Below the pieces are notes generated by a model. The model had not been told where the DNA came from. It made no database searches and worked only from the letters and a program-made list of their open reading frames with translations. From DAOUKH01 sp965207995 (GTDB lineage Bacteria > Chloroflexota > Dehalococcoidia > SHYB01), in assembly GCA_965207995.1 (NCBI GenBank), contig OZ242299.1:744001-808000 (forward strand): 64,000 bases of DNA. The letters run 5' to 3'. Each line of letters starts with the position of its first letter. Position 1 is the first letter of the stretch. Of this stretch, positions 39,946 through 49,194 are shown piece after piece. A program made the position numbers and the translations under genes.

Positions 39946-42900
39946 ATGGCAATGTCCGAGGACCTGCCCCCTTCGCGGGCCGATTGGGCCGGGCCACACG
40001 GTCGCATTGGGGCCTATATCCGCGAAGAGACAAAGAAGACGCTGGAAGCCTACCGCAATCAGCCGAACCTGGTTGCCGAACACGCTAACCATGAGGAGGA
40101 CACAGCGCGCGGCGGCTACGCTCACCGCCAGCTTTTCGAACTGGTGCAGAACAGCGCCGACGCTCTGTCGGAGTCAAGCGGCGGGCGAATCGATATCAAA
40201 TTAACGCCTACACATCTCTATTGCGCCGACGATGGGCAGCCGATTGATTTAGATGGCGTGAAAGCCCTCATGTTTTCTTACCTATCGCCCAAACGCGGAA
40301 CTACAGAGATTGGCCGCTTCGGCCTAGGATTCAAATCAGTGCTCGGCGTTACCGACACACCAGAATTCTTTAGCCGCTCCGGATCGTTCCGCTTCGACCG
40401 AGCGAAGTCAGCCAAGGGCATACAGGCTATCGCACCAAACAACGAGCGCTACCCTGTCCTGCGCCTGCCAGAAGCTATTGATCCTTGGCAGGAGATAGAA
40501 TCTGACCTAATCCTGCGTGATCTAGCGGGTTGGGCAGTAAACATCGTCCGCCTCTCACTAAAGCCCGAGGCATCTGAGAGTCTTGGTAGCCAGATCAAGG
40601 ATTTCCCGCCAGAGTTCCTACTCTTTGTCGAGCATGTCGCCAAGTTAGAGCTACAGAACGACGATCAAGAGGCTCGCGTATTTAGCCTTGGTCTGGAAGA
40701 TGACCGTCGGATACTTGACGATGGCAGAAACAGGGCTCGATGGATGGTCGTCAACAGCATTCACAAGCTTTCTCCCGATGCTAGGGGCGACCGCAGAAGC
40801 CTAGATGACGCAGGTGAAGTTCCGATTTCGTGGGCGGTGCCGATTGACCGGCTGAATGATCCCGGGCGCTTCTGGGCATTCTTCCCAACTATGACTACAA
40901 GTTTGTTGGCTGGGATTCTTAATGCTCCCTGGAAGACCAACGAAGATCGCCAGAACCTGCTGCCTGGAATTTACAACGATGAGTTGATTGACGCAGCAGT
41001 CGATCTCGTTGCCGATGCCTTGCCGCGCCTATCGACAACAGACGCCCCGGCGAGGCATCTGGACGCGCTGCCACGCCGGTACGAAGCTGGGGACTCAGCG
41101 CACAGCGATCGCCTCCGGGATCAACTGTATTCGAATCTACGGGGACGCGAGATCTTTCCCGACCAGGAAGGTAAACTACGGAAGCCACAGGAAATCTCGT
41201 ATCCTCCGAAGGAACTGACCGACGCGGCGCAGGGTGCGGCCACGGCGTTCAAGCGCTGGGCGGCGTACGACGGTCGGCCGCTGGACTGGCTCCACCATAG
41301 CGCATTGACTCGCACTAGGCTGGCTACGATTGATCGGCTGTTCCCTCACTTTGCCAGGAAGAGCATCTCCAGCTGGTTGGAAGCACTGGTGGAAGATGCG
41401 GAGTCCCAGCACAGGGTTCAAGCCTCTATGGCAGCCATTCAGACGGCAGCGTTGATCCCCGGAGAGCACTACCTTGGCAAAATAGTGCTTGCCGCTAACG
41501 GTAGGTGGGTTGCCCCCGATCCGGAGAGCGTAACTCTTAGCGGCGACGTGGAGGTCTTCAGCAAAAATGGGTTAGTTCACCACCAACTAGAGGCGGACGC
41601 AGAAACCTGGCGAGCATTGCATGCGTTAGGCATCAAACCCTCATCACAAGAGAGCCAGTTTCGGAAGGCAGTGCCTGCCATGCATGGGTTTCGGGATGAG
41701 CATTGGCGCGAATTCTGGCAACTCTCCCGTAAAGTCGATCAGCAGGCCGCATGCGAAATTATCCAGAAGTCAGCCGATTGGCGTGACACGCTTCGCGTCC
41801 GCACGGTTGCCGGGGGGTGGAGCACTCTATTTGACGCCTTGCTTCCCGGACCAATCGTACCCGCCGATGGTAGCAGAGATGGCGCAATCGCCATTGATGT
41901 CGAGTTCCATGAGCATGACCTAACGCTTCTCCAACAGCTCGGCGCGATTGACGCGCCGCGCGATGGGCATGGTCTCCTTCGAAAATACAGCACATTCTTG
42001 AGCGCATGTCGAGCCAAATACTATGGGCAGGATCTACCTAGTCAACCTCAATGGGATAAGTTGAAGTTTATCAAAGCGACAACCAGCGGCCCATTGGACG
42101 TCCTGGAAGCGCTCTCCGAGGAAGGAAAGGCCCTTTACACTTGGCAGTTGCTCAGCTTGAACGGAACTTATGAACCGTGGGTGATGCGACACCAGACAAG
42201 AGACATCTACCCACCAATGGAGTTTGACTCGCCCGCGCTAGATGCGCTGCGGCTGTATGGCCGCCTCAGAACGGATGAGGGTATCGGAATTCTCTCTGAA
42301 GGCTTCGAGGATCCTCCGGCAAGCCTAGCGGTGCTGCGGAAATTGCTTTCTCATCCAAAGTCCGATTCGATCCGTAGAGCCTTCGGCTTAAGCGTCGATC
42401 CAGATACGCTTGTGGAGCCCATTGGCGAGGATGACCCCATTCCCTTGCTCGACGAATGGCCTGGGTTGAAGGATCATCTTGCCGGCCAGCAGGTGAATCT
42501 CGAACTTGTGCGCTGCGATGGTTTTCGAGAGTTGGGTAATGCGTCCGTCGAGGCCGCGCGGGATTGCCTCATAAGTAACGATTCCATTTACGTCAGGCGG
42601 CAGGATGATGAGCATGGCGAACTCCGCGCCGTGCTTCAGGGGCTCGGCCTACAGCTCAACGCCGACCAGATTAAATTGATTCTTCTTGGCCTAACCGACG
42701 CTGGCGTGAGAGCGTCCCGGGAAGCGGTCGCGGACTGCTCGACAGATGAGGAGCGCCTTCTAGAAGCAGTGGGCGAAGGCGAGTTGCGGCGACGCCTACC
42801 GGGACACCTGGTTACGATACTTGAGCAGACTCATGGGCCTCTTGAGGGCATTCAGATCGCGCAAGCAGCCATCGCGACGTTTCATACCAGCGCGCTTCGG

Positions 42901-44295
42901 GAGTATCGTCATGCGCTGACACATCTTGACCCGCCGAAGCGGTGGGCTGGAAGCCCGCGCGCGGTTTCTTTTGTTCGTTCTCTTGGCTTTGAAGAAGAGT
43001 GGGCTGGCGAGCGGAACACTCGGCGCGATCCTTATGTCGAGGTGGAGGGCCCCTACTCGCTACCTGAGCTTCATGACTATCAGAGCAAGGTCGTTGGGAA
43101 CGTGAGACGGTTGATCCAGCCGGATGGAATGGCCGATGAGCGCCGCGGCATGATCAGCATGCCTACCGGATCAGGTAAGACGCGCGTCGCCGTCCAGGCC
43201 ATTGTAGAAGCGATCCGAGAGGATGGCTTCAGGGGTGGCATTCTATGGGTTGCCGATCGTGACGAACTCTGTGAGCAGGCCGTTGAGCAGTGGCGCCAAG
43301 TCTGGTCCAGTGAGGGCGCACAAGCGACAAAGTTACGAATCTCCAGAATGTGGGCCGGGCAACCCCGCCCATTTCCGACCAGCGAGATGCACGTCATTGT
43401 CGCAACTATTCAGACCCTGGCAGCCAAGATAGACAGGCAGTCGAGGTCGTACGAATTTCTGGCAGACTTCAAGCTCTTGGTCTTTGATGAGGCCCACAGA
43501 TCCGTCGCGCCCACCTTCACGTCGGTTATGCAGGATCTCGGGCTGACTCGCTGGAGGAGAGGGCAAGAACCCTTTCTCATCGGTCTTACCGCAACACCGT
43601 ACCGGGGTCACGACGCCGCGGAGACAGCACGTCTCGTGAATCGGTACGGAAGCAACAGGTTGGATTCGGGAGCATTTGGAAGCAACGACCCGGAAGAAGT
43701 TATCCGGGAACTCCAGGCCATGCGCATACTTGCTCAAGCTGATCACGACACTGTCGAAGGTGGACGGTTCTACCTGTCCGACGATGAAGTGCGACAGTCC
43801 AGACAAACGCCCTGGCTTCCTCAGAGCGTAGAGCGCCGTATCGCGCACGACCTCGACCGCACGGAACGCATCGTCGCGGCCTACAAACAACACATCAAAC
43901 CCGACTGGCCGACGCTCATCTTCGCCACGTCAGTCGAACATTCGCAGACCGTTGCGGCATTGCTCACATCGATGGGCGTCAGGGCACGCGCCGTGAGCGC
44001 CACTACCGATGCGTCAAGCCGGAGGCGGATCGTCGATGAATTCCGGTCCGGGCAAATCAAGGCTCTCGTCAACTACGGCATATTCCGCGAAGGGTTCGAC
44101 GCACCGAAGACTCGAGCTATTATCGTAGCCCGGCCGGTATACAGCCCTAATCTCTACTTCCAGATGGTCGGCAGGGGGCTTCGCGGCGTCAAGAACGGCG
44201 GCAACGATCGGTGTCTCATTCTCAATGTCAAGGACAACATCGAGAACTTTGAGCGAAAGCTTGCCTTCTCGGATCTCGACTGGCTCTGGTCTTGA
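39946..44295 (+). CDS. Fused GHKL/sacsin-like ATPase - SF2 helicase, candidate single-gene defence protein
   Basis: 1449 residues. The N-terminal ~250 residues are an Hsp90/sacsin-type ATPase: FELVQNSADAL (N box), Y-C-A-D-D-G-Q-P-I (G1) and IGRFGLGFKSVLGVTD (G2). A central ~750 residues have no recognised catalytic motif (helical, with sacsin-like SAVPI, FFPTM and NAPWKTNEDR pieces). From ~residue 1040 there is a DEAH-like SF2 helicase: SMPTGSGKTRVAVQAI (I), LLVFDEAHRSV (II), GLTATPYRGH (III), ALVNYGIFREGFDAPK (V) and FQMVGRGLRG (VI), the arrangement of type I/III restriction motors. There is no nuclease or methylase motif. GC is much lower than neighbours (31 of 60 at 40201-40260 against 41 of 60 at 39421-39480), and codon choice is mixed, which indicates transfer. 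Confidence 0.85.
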   Translation: MAMSEDLPPSRADWAGPHGRIGAYIREETKKTLEAYRNQPNLVAEHANHEEDTARGGYAHRQLFELVQNSADALSESSGGRIDIKLTPTHLYCADDGQPIDLDGVKALMFSYLSPKRGTTEIGRFGLGFKSVLGVTDTPEFFSRSGSFRFDRAKSAKGIQAIAPNNERYPVLRLPEAIDPWQEIESDLILRDLAGWAVNIVRLSLKPEASESLGSQIKDFPPEFLLFVEHVAKLELQNDDQEARVFSLGLEDDRRILDDGRNRARWMVVNSIHKLSPDARGDRRSLDDAGEVPISWAVPIDRLNDPGRFWAFFPTMTTSLLAGILNAPWKTNEDRQNLLPGIYNDELIDAAVDLVADALPRLSTTDAPARHLDALPRRYEAGDSAHSDRLRDQLYSNLRGREIFPDQEGKLRKPQEISYPPKELTDAAQGAATAFKRWAAYDGRPLDWLHHSALTRTRLATIDRLFPHFARKSISSWLEALVEDAESQHRVQASMAAIQTAALIPGEHYLGKIVLAANGRWVAPDPESVTLSGDVEVFSKNGLVHHQLEADAETWRALHALGIKPSSQESQFRKAVPAMHGFRDEHWREFWQLSRKVDQQAACEIIQKSADWRDTLRVRTVAGGWSTLFDALLPGPIVPADGSRDGAIAIDVEFHEHDLTLLQQLGAIDAPRDGHGLLRKYSTFLSACRAKYYGQDLPSQPQWDKLKFIKATTSGPLDVLEALSEEGKALYTWQLLSLNGTYEPWVMRHQTRDIYPPMEFDSPALDALRLYGRLRTDEGIGILSEGFEDPPASLAVLRKLLSHPKSDSIRRAFGLSVDPDTLVEPIGEDDPIPLLDEWPGLKDHLAGQQVNLELVRCDGFRELGNASVEAARDCLISNDSIYVRRQDDEHGELRAVLQGLGLQLNADQIKLILLGLTDAGVRASREAVADCSTDEERLLEAVGEGELRRRLPGHLVTILEQTHGPLEGIQIAQAAIATFHTSALREYRHALTHLDPPKRWAGSPRAVSFVRSLGFEEEWAGERNTRRDPYVEVEGPYSLPELHDYQSKVVGNVRRLIQPDGMADERRGMISMPTGSGKTRVAVQAIVEAIREDGFRGGILWVADRDELCEQAVEQWRQVWSSEGAQATKLRISRMWAGQPRPFPTSEMHVIVATIQTLAAKIDRQSRSYEFLADFKLLVFDEAHRSVAPTFTSVMQDLGLTRWRRGQEPFLIGLTATPYRGHDAAETARLVNRYGSNRLDSGAFGSNDPEEVIRELQAMRILAQADHDTVEGGRFYLSDDEVRQSRQTPWLPQSVERRIAHDLDRTERIVAAYKQHIKPDWPTLIFATSVEHSQTVAALLTSMGVRARAVSATTDASSRRRIVDEFRSGQIKALVNYGIFREGFDAPKTRAIIVARPVYSPNLYFQMVGRGLRGVKNGGNDRCLILNVKDNIENFERKLAFSDLDWLWS

Positions 44296-44353
44296 ATCAC
44301 CACCATAGCTAACCGGCCCCCGCACCAACGACTGCAGGCCGCCCCGCACAGAG

Positions 44354-44382
44354 TTTACGCACCGGACGGGGCGGGGTAGAGT
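44354..44382 (+). promoter_or_regulatory. Candidate promoter TTTACG-17-TAGAGT
   Basis: TTTACG (44354-44359) and TAGAGT (44377-44382) with a 17-base spacer. Predicted start is near 44389, just before GGAGG and the start codon of the crotonase. Confidence 0.45.
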
Positions 44383-44407
44383 GGGCGGCGGTTTACATGG
44401 AGGCATG

Positions 44408-45214
44408 ATGAGCTACAAGACGATCCTTCTGGACAAGACCGATCACCTGGCGACGCTGACGTTCAACCGGCCCGACCGGCTCAACGCGCTCAACGACTTG
44501 ATGTTCGAGGAGCTGATCGACGCCCTCGACGACGTGGCGAACGACGACGACGTACGGGCGATGATCCTGACCGCCGCCGGCCGCGCTTTCTGTGCGTCGG
44601 CGGACGTGAAGGAGGAGCCGCAGGGCGGCGATCGCTTCTTCAGTAAGAAGAACTTTCCGGAGATCTACGAGCACATCCGCAACTATCCGCAGAAGGTCAC
44701 CCTCGGCATCCACCACATGCCCAAGCCGACCATCGCGGCGGTGAACGGGCTGGCGATCGGCGACGGCTTCGACTTCGTCCTCGCCTGCGACATCCGCATC
44801 GGCTGCGAGCATACGCGGTTCATGAACGCCTTCCTCCAGATGGGCCTGATCTCAAACACGGGGACGTCGTGGTTCCTGCCCCGGACGGTCGGCATCAACA
44901 AGGCCTTCGAGCTGCTCTACACCGCCGACTGGCTCAACGCGGAGGACGCGCTGAGCACCGGCGTCCTAAACAAGCTGGTGCCCGCCGACAAGCTGATGGA
45001 GGAGGCGACGGCGCTGGCCCGGCGAATTCTGGAACGCCCGCCTGTCCCCAACAAGCTGATCAAGCCGCTCGTCTTCCGGGGGCTCAACGAGAGCCTCGAC
45101 GCGCACCTGCTCAGCGCGGCCGAGGTCGAGGTGCTGACCCTGTCGACGGAGGACCACAAGGAGGCCCTGGGGGCCTTCCTGAACAAGCGCGAGCCGAAGT
45201 TCCGCGGCCGCTAG
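44408..45214 (+). CDS. Enoyl-CoA hydratase/isomerase family protein
   Basis: 268 residues from ATG 44408 (GGAGG at 44399; ATG 44405 is too close to it). Crotonase fold: LTFNRPDRLNALNDLMF, TAAGRAFCASADVKEEP, AAVNGLAIGDGFDFVLACD, and MGLISNTGTSWFLPR. The usual G-G-G of the oxyanion hole reads G-D-G, and the second Glu position is Asn, so hydration activity is doubtful. It ends KREPKFRGR. Its stop shares the CTAG at 45211-45214 with the convergent hydrolase gene. Confidence 0.85.
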   Translation: MSYKTILLDKTDHLATLTFNRPDRLNALNDLMFEELIDALDDVANDDDVRAMILTAAGRAFCASADVKEEPQGGDRFFSKKNFPEIYEHIRNYPQKVTLGIHHMPKPTIAAVNGLAIGDGFDFVLACDIRIGCEHTRFMNAFLQMGLISNTGTSWFLPRTVGINKAFELLYTADWLNAEDALSTGVLNKLVPADKLMEEATALARRILERPPVPNKLIKPLVFRGLNESLDAHLLSAAEVEVLTLSTEDHKEALGAFLNKREPKFRGR

Positions 45215-46062
45215 CCGGCGCGGACGAAGGTGGAGATCTTCTCCGCCAGCTCGGCGGCGCGCCACTCCGCGGCGTTGTGGTCGCTCTGCGGCCACTCGAA
45301 GACCGAGCAGCCGGGGATGTAGTCCTTGGCAATCGCCGCCCGCTTGCAAAAGACCGGCTCGGTGTGGCTGTCGACCTGGACGAAGAGCATCGGGGCCTTG
45401 ATCCGCGGCAGGCACGACTGCCAGTCGTAGGTGAAGACGGCCTCGTAGATGCGCGGTGCGTTCTCGCCGATCTGGGCGACGTCGAGCATCGCCAGCCGGA
45501 GGAACTCGCGCTCCTCGTCGGAGAGATCAGGCGAGGGCGTCCTCCCGGTGTTGAACCACATGTTCATCACCTGGCTGTAGGCCCATGCCCACTGGCGCTG
45601 CAGGTGCGACCCGTCCGGCGCCGACTCCATGAGCTTGCGGGTCTTGGGGACGGCCCAGTTGAACGCCGTCTCCCGCTCCTCGCCGCGCTCGGTGAAGGTG
45701 TAGCCCATGACCACCAGGCGCCGCACGCGGTCGGGCCAGGTGGCGGCGACCTCGCCCGTCACGAGCGAGCCGGTGTGGCAGCCGAAGAAGTCGCTCGACT
45801 CGATGCCGAGCGCGTCCATGACGTGCACGACGTTGCGGGCGAGGTCGAGCAGGCCGAATTCGCCCTCCGGGAGCGGGCCCGAGCTCCCGCAGCCCAGCAG
45901 GTCGAGGGCGTAGACGCGGTGGTTCTCCGCAAGGATGGGAGTCATCGCAAGGAACTCGCGCGAGGAGCGCGGGTTCTGGTGCAGCAAGATGAGCGGTTCG
46001 CCCTCGCCGGCGGTGATGTAGTGGACCTGACCTTCAGGGGTGCTGGCGTAGCCGTGTTCCAT
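45211..46062 (-). CDS. Alpha/beta-fold hydrolase with His at the nucleophile position
   Basis: 283 residues from ATG 46062, 4 bases after the LLM oxidoreductase stop. Fold landmarks: LILLHQNPRSSREF (oxyanion region), VYALDLLGCGSSG, then FFGCHTGSLV at the nucleophile elbow, where the usual G-x-S-x-G reads G-C-H-T-G. The acid Asp is in VQVDSHTEP and the catalytic His in WPQSDHNAAEW. With Ser replaced by His it may be a non-hydrolytic member (decarboxylase, lyase or C-C bond chemistry), as in relatives with G-x-H-T-G. It is the last gene of a five-gene operon. Confidence 0.82.
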   Translation of the reverse strand: MEHGYASTPEGQVHYITAGEGEPLILLHQNPRSSREFLAMTPILAENHRVYALDLLGCGSSGPLPEGEFGLLDLARNVVHVMDALGIESSDFFGCHTGSLVTGEVAATWPDRVRRLVVMGYTFTERGEERETAFNWAVPKTRKLMESAPDGSHLQRQWAWAYSQVMNMWFNTGRTPSPDLSDEEREFLRLAMLDVAQIGENAPRIYEAVFTYDWQSCLPRIKAPMLFVQVDSHTEPVFCKRAAIAKDYIPGCSVFEWPQSDHNAAEWRAAELAEKISTFVRAG

Positions 46063-46066
46063 CGCT

Positions 46067-47071
46067 CTACTCCGTCGCGCCGTCCATGGCGTCGATGATC
46101 GACTGCACGTAGCGGTCCTCGTCATACCCTTCCCGCGGCGGGAAGGGGTACAGGATCGGTAGGTCGACGCCGGCGTCGCGGAACTCTTCGACCCGTCCCT
46201 TGGTGCGGCCGTATCCGGCGGCCACGGGAAGCTGATCGAGCATGTCCTCAGTCACGTGGGAGGCGGCGGCGCGGGAGTCGCCGCGGTCCCAGGCCTCCTT
46301 GAAGCCCGCCGCCTGCTCGTGGTAGCCCAGCTCCTCGTAGTGCATGCGGTAGCGGTCCAGCCAGGCGTAGAAGGCGATGGCGTCGATGATGTCGCTGCGG
46401 GCCTGGGCCTCGTCGCGGTGCGGGACGCACATGATGAAGGAGCCCACGTCGATCTCCGACGGATCGCGTCCGGCCTCGCGGGCCCCCTCGGCGATGGCCT
46501 CGCGGATGCGGCCCACGTGGTCCTTGTCGGCGAGGTGGAGGATGACGCCGTCGGCGATCCGGCCCGCGATGCGGGCCATGTAGGTCCCGACGACGCCCAT
46601 GTAGATCGGCACCTTGAAGGGTGCGCCCTCGGCCTGGATACGGAGGCCGTCGACGCCGCAGGCCTTGCCGTGGTAGGTCACCGTCTCGCCCGTGAGGAGC
46701 CGCCGCACGATCTCGACGTATTCCCGCGTCCGCGTGATCGGCTTGTCGTAGGGCATCTGGTGGACGACCTCGATCAGCCGCTGATGGCTGCTGCCGATGC
46801 CGAGGGTGAAGCGCCCGCCGCTGACGTGGTGCAGGGTCGCGGCGCCCAGACCCACCAGTCCGGGCGACCGGGTGAAGGCGCTGATGACGGCGGTGCCCAG
46901 CCGTACCCGCTCGGTGCGCGAGGCGACCGCCGAAAGGTAGGTGAAGGCGTCCCAGTCCTGCCCTTCGTGGAACCAGCAGATTTCGAGGCCCCGGTCGTCG
47001 GCGGCGCGAACAATTTCGACCATGCGGTCGACGGGGAGCGGTGCGTCGATTTGCAGTCCGAGTCTTGCCAT
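46067..47071 (-). CDS. LLM-class flavin-dependent oxidoreductase
   Basis: 334 residues, luciferase-like TIM barrel using FMN or F420. Typical text: GLQIDAPLPVDRMVEIVRAA, VRLGTAVISAFTRSP, ATLHHVSGGRFTLGIGSS, and GRIADGVILHL. The LHHVSGGRF...GIGSS block is common in F420-dependent members. Expansion of flavin-dependent monooxygenases is a known trait of SAR202 genomes and is thought to serve oxidation of resistant organic matter. It lies between the cyclase (2-base gap) and the hydrolase. Confidence 0.9.
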   Translation of the reverse strand: MARLGLQIDAPLPVDRMVEIVRAADDRGLEICWFHEGQDWDAFTYLSAVASRTERVRLGTAVISAFTRSPGLVGLGAATLHHVSGGRFTLGIGSSHQRLIEVVHQMPYDKPITRTREYVEIVRRLLTGETVTYHGKACGVDGLRIQAEGAPFKVPIYMGVVGTYMARIAGRIADGVILHLADKDHVGRIREAIAEGAREAGRDPSEIDVGSFIMCVPHRDEAQARSDIIDAIAFYAWLDRYRMHYEELGYHEQAAGFKEAWDRGDSRAAASHVTEDMLDQLPVAAGYGRTKGRVEEFRDAGVDLPILYPFPPREGYDEDRYVQSIIDAMDGATE

Positions 47072-47073
47072 GG

Positions 47074-47979
47074 CTAGAAGATCGCGATCGGGTTCAGGGG
47101 AGAGCCGGTGCCTCCCACAACGTTGAGCGGGGCCGCGGTGAGCATGAACTCGTAGCGGCCCTCCTCCTCGCAGGCCTGGGCGAGGGGTTCGAGCAGGCAG
47201 CTATCGAGGAGCACGATGCCGAACCTGTAGAGGGCGGTGTGCGGGGTGTTGTCGCGGGTGCCGTACTCGTTGGGGAAGGCGTCGTGCATGTCCCAGGCGA
47301 GGACGGCGACGTCGCGCTCGCGGAGGAACTTATTGCACGACGCGCCGACCCCGGGCCGGCTGCCCTCGGTGGTGTAGGCGCCGGCGGCCCCGCGCCCCGA
47401 GTAGACCACGACCGCGTCGCCGGCGCCGACCTCGATTCCAAGCTGGTCGACGATGTCGTCGAGCTCCCAGTTGAGCACGGGATTGTCCGGCGTCACGCAG
47501 GGGACACCGCGGTATTTGGGCACGTTGAGGAAGACGCCGCGGGTGATGATGCCATCGGACCAAGCCTCGATGCCGTTGCAGGTCGCGCCGCGGGTGGTGA
47601 TCATCTTGTCGGGGTCGGCGCCGTCCCAGCCGCCGCCTTCGACGTCCCAGAGGTGGTTGAGCGCGTCGACGTGGGTGGTGGAGACGGTGTGATAGTCGGT
47701 GCCGTAGAAGTCGCAGGCCTCGCCGCGGAGGCCGCGGTCGATGGTGTAGGTGTAGTGGAGGGCGGGGCGCTCGTTCTCGGGGCCCGCGATGGTGGGAAAG
47801 ACCTGGCTCAGGGAGACCTGTCGTCCCTTCTTGACGAGGCTCGCGGCCTGGACGACCTTCTCCGGCGTGACGAGATTCATCGTCCCCTTGGGGCCGTTCT
47901 CGCCCCACCGGCCCCAGTTCCGGCCCTCGGTCATGATCTTGTTGAGCTCGGCTTCGGTGGGAAGTCGGGGATCTGGCAT
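47074..47979 (-). CDS. Cyclase-family (kynurenine formamidase-like) metal hydrolase
   Basis: 301 residues. Paralogous in plan to 38805-39821: GTMNLVTPEKVVQAASLVKK, VSLSQVFPTIAG, the metal motif STTHVDALNHLWD, TRGVFLNVPKYRG, and the end LNVVGGTGSPLNPIAIF. H-V-D-A-L-N-H keeps the His/Asp/His ligands better than the first copy. It probably opens an amide or lactone produced by neighbouring oxidoreductases. Confidence 0.87.
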   Translation of the reverse strand: MPDPRLPTEAELNKIMTEGRNWGRWGENGPKGTMNLVTPEKVVQAASLVKKGRQVSLSQVFPTIAGPENERPALHYTYTIDRGLRGEACDFYGTDYHTVSTTHVDALNHLWDVEGGGWDGADPDKMITTRGATCNGIEAWSDGIITRGVFLNVPKYRGVPCVTPDNPVLNWELDDIVDQLGIEVGAGDAVVVYSGRGAAGAYTTEGSRPGVGASCNKFLRERDVAVLAWDMHDAFPNEYGTRDNTPHTALYRFGIVLLDSCLLEPLAQACEEEGRYEFMLTAAPLNVVGGTGSPLNPIAIF

Positions 47980-48022
47980 CGCTACGCTCTCCTTCGGCCC
48001 GCTTGGCCGCTGCAGATTGAGG

Positions 48023-49171
48023 TTAGCCGCTGCTCAGCAGCTCGGGGCCGTCGGCCCGCACGATGAGCTGGTCGCCCCAGATGCCGCAGGAGCCGGTCTC
48101 GGCCCGGATCAGGAGCGGGTGCATGACCATGTAGGCGTTCTCGGGGATCACGGTGTCGTCGGTGGCGGTGATGCTGAAGCCCTCGCCGATCGTCATGCCC
48201 AGGCCGTGGCCGAACCGGACGCCCGAGTAGTCGAAGCCGTAGCTCTGGGCGACCTCGAGGCCGGCGGCGTAGAGCTCCTTTGGCGTCACGCCGGGCTTCA
48301 CGAGGGTGAGCATCTTCTCGTGGGCCGCGATGGCCGCGTCGCGTATCCGGAGCTTCTCGGCGCTCGTATTGCCGACCGCGGCGGTGCGGCAGACCTGGCC
48401 GTAGTAGCCTTCGTAGCGGGCGTTGACCTCGAGGGCGACGATGTCGCCGTCTTCGAAGACGAGGTCGTGGCGCTGATGGCCCCAGAGCCAGGGTTCGCCG
48501 GCGCTCATGTAGAGGCTGATGTACTCGGCGCCGGCCATGCGGGCGGCGTGCTCACAGATCGCCACGGCGTCGGACTGGCGCACGCCGGGCTTCGCCGCCT
48601 CCAGGAAGGCGTCCATACCGGCCTTCGATACCCGCGCCGCTCCCCGGATGAAGGGCTCCTCGACCGCCGCACGGGACAGGGCCACCTTGTGCACCATGCC
48701 GGAGACGTCCACGAGCTCGGCCTTCGGGAAGGCCCGGCGCAGGCCGTCGATGGTGGTGTAGGGCAGGAAGCGCATGCCGTCGATGCCGAGCTTGCCCTCG
48801 GAGAAGCCGCCTTCGGTCAGCGCCTCGGCGATGGAGACGTCCCAGTCGCGCGGCGAGCCCTTCCCGACGTTGACCTTGACATTGGGGACCGGCGAGCGCC
48901 GCTGCGCAAGGCCGACCTGGCAGTTGGCGAAGCCGCTGCCGATGACCAGGGTGGGGCCGGCGTCGAGGGTGTCGACCAGCACCGACAACAGCTGGGAGTC
49001 GACGACGTTGAAGAAGTTGGTCAGATAGCGGACCGTGCCGCCCTCGACGATGCTGTCGGAATCGACTACCACCAGGGCGTCAAGGCCTCGGGCGCGCGCC
49101 GCCGCGCGGGTGTTGTCGATGCGGCGCGAGATCTCCTGGGCGTCGAATGGGGTGTGCGTGGCAGTCGTCAT
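48023..49171 (-). CDS. M24-fold (creatinase/Xaa-Pro dipeptidase-like) protein lacking the metal ligands
   Basis: 382 residues, ATG 49171 after GGGAG. N-terminal creatinase domain (LDALVVVDSDSIVEGGTVRYLTNF-like), then a pita-bread domain with MSAGEPWLWGHQRH, GDIVALEVNARYEGYYGQV, KPGVTPKELYAAGLE and RFGHGLGMTIGE. In metal peptidases the third segment carries two Asp ligands and the last strand a Glu. Here these read E-V-N, G-Q-V and M-H-P-L. It is therefore more like creatinase (metal-free C-N hydrolase) than aminopeptidase P. It sits between an acyl-CoA dehydrogenase and a cyclase-family hydrolase, suggesting action on an amidine or amide intermediate. Confidence 0.8.
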   Translation of the reverse strand: MTTATHTPFDAQEISRRIDNTRAAARARGLDALVVVDSDSIVEGGTVRYLTNFFNVVDSQLLSVLVDTLDAGPTLVIGSGFANCQVGLAQRRSPVPNVKVNVGKGSPRDWDVSIAEALTEGGFSEGKLGIDGMRFLPYTTIDGLRRAFPKAELVDVSGMVHKVALSRAAVEEPFIRGAARVSKAGMDAFLEAAKPGVRQSDAVAICEHAARMAGAEYISLYMSAGEPWLWGHQRHDLVFEDGDIVALEVNARYEGYYGQVCRTAAVGNTSAEKLRIRDAAIAAHEKMLTLVKPGVTPKELYAAGLEVAQSYGFDYSGVRFGHGLGMTIGEGFSITATDDTVIPENAYMVMHPLLIRAETGSCGIWGDQLIVRADGPELLSSG

Positions 49172-49194
49172 CGTGCTGCTCCCTTCGAGCGTTC

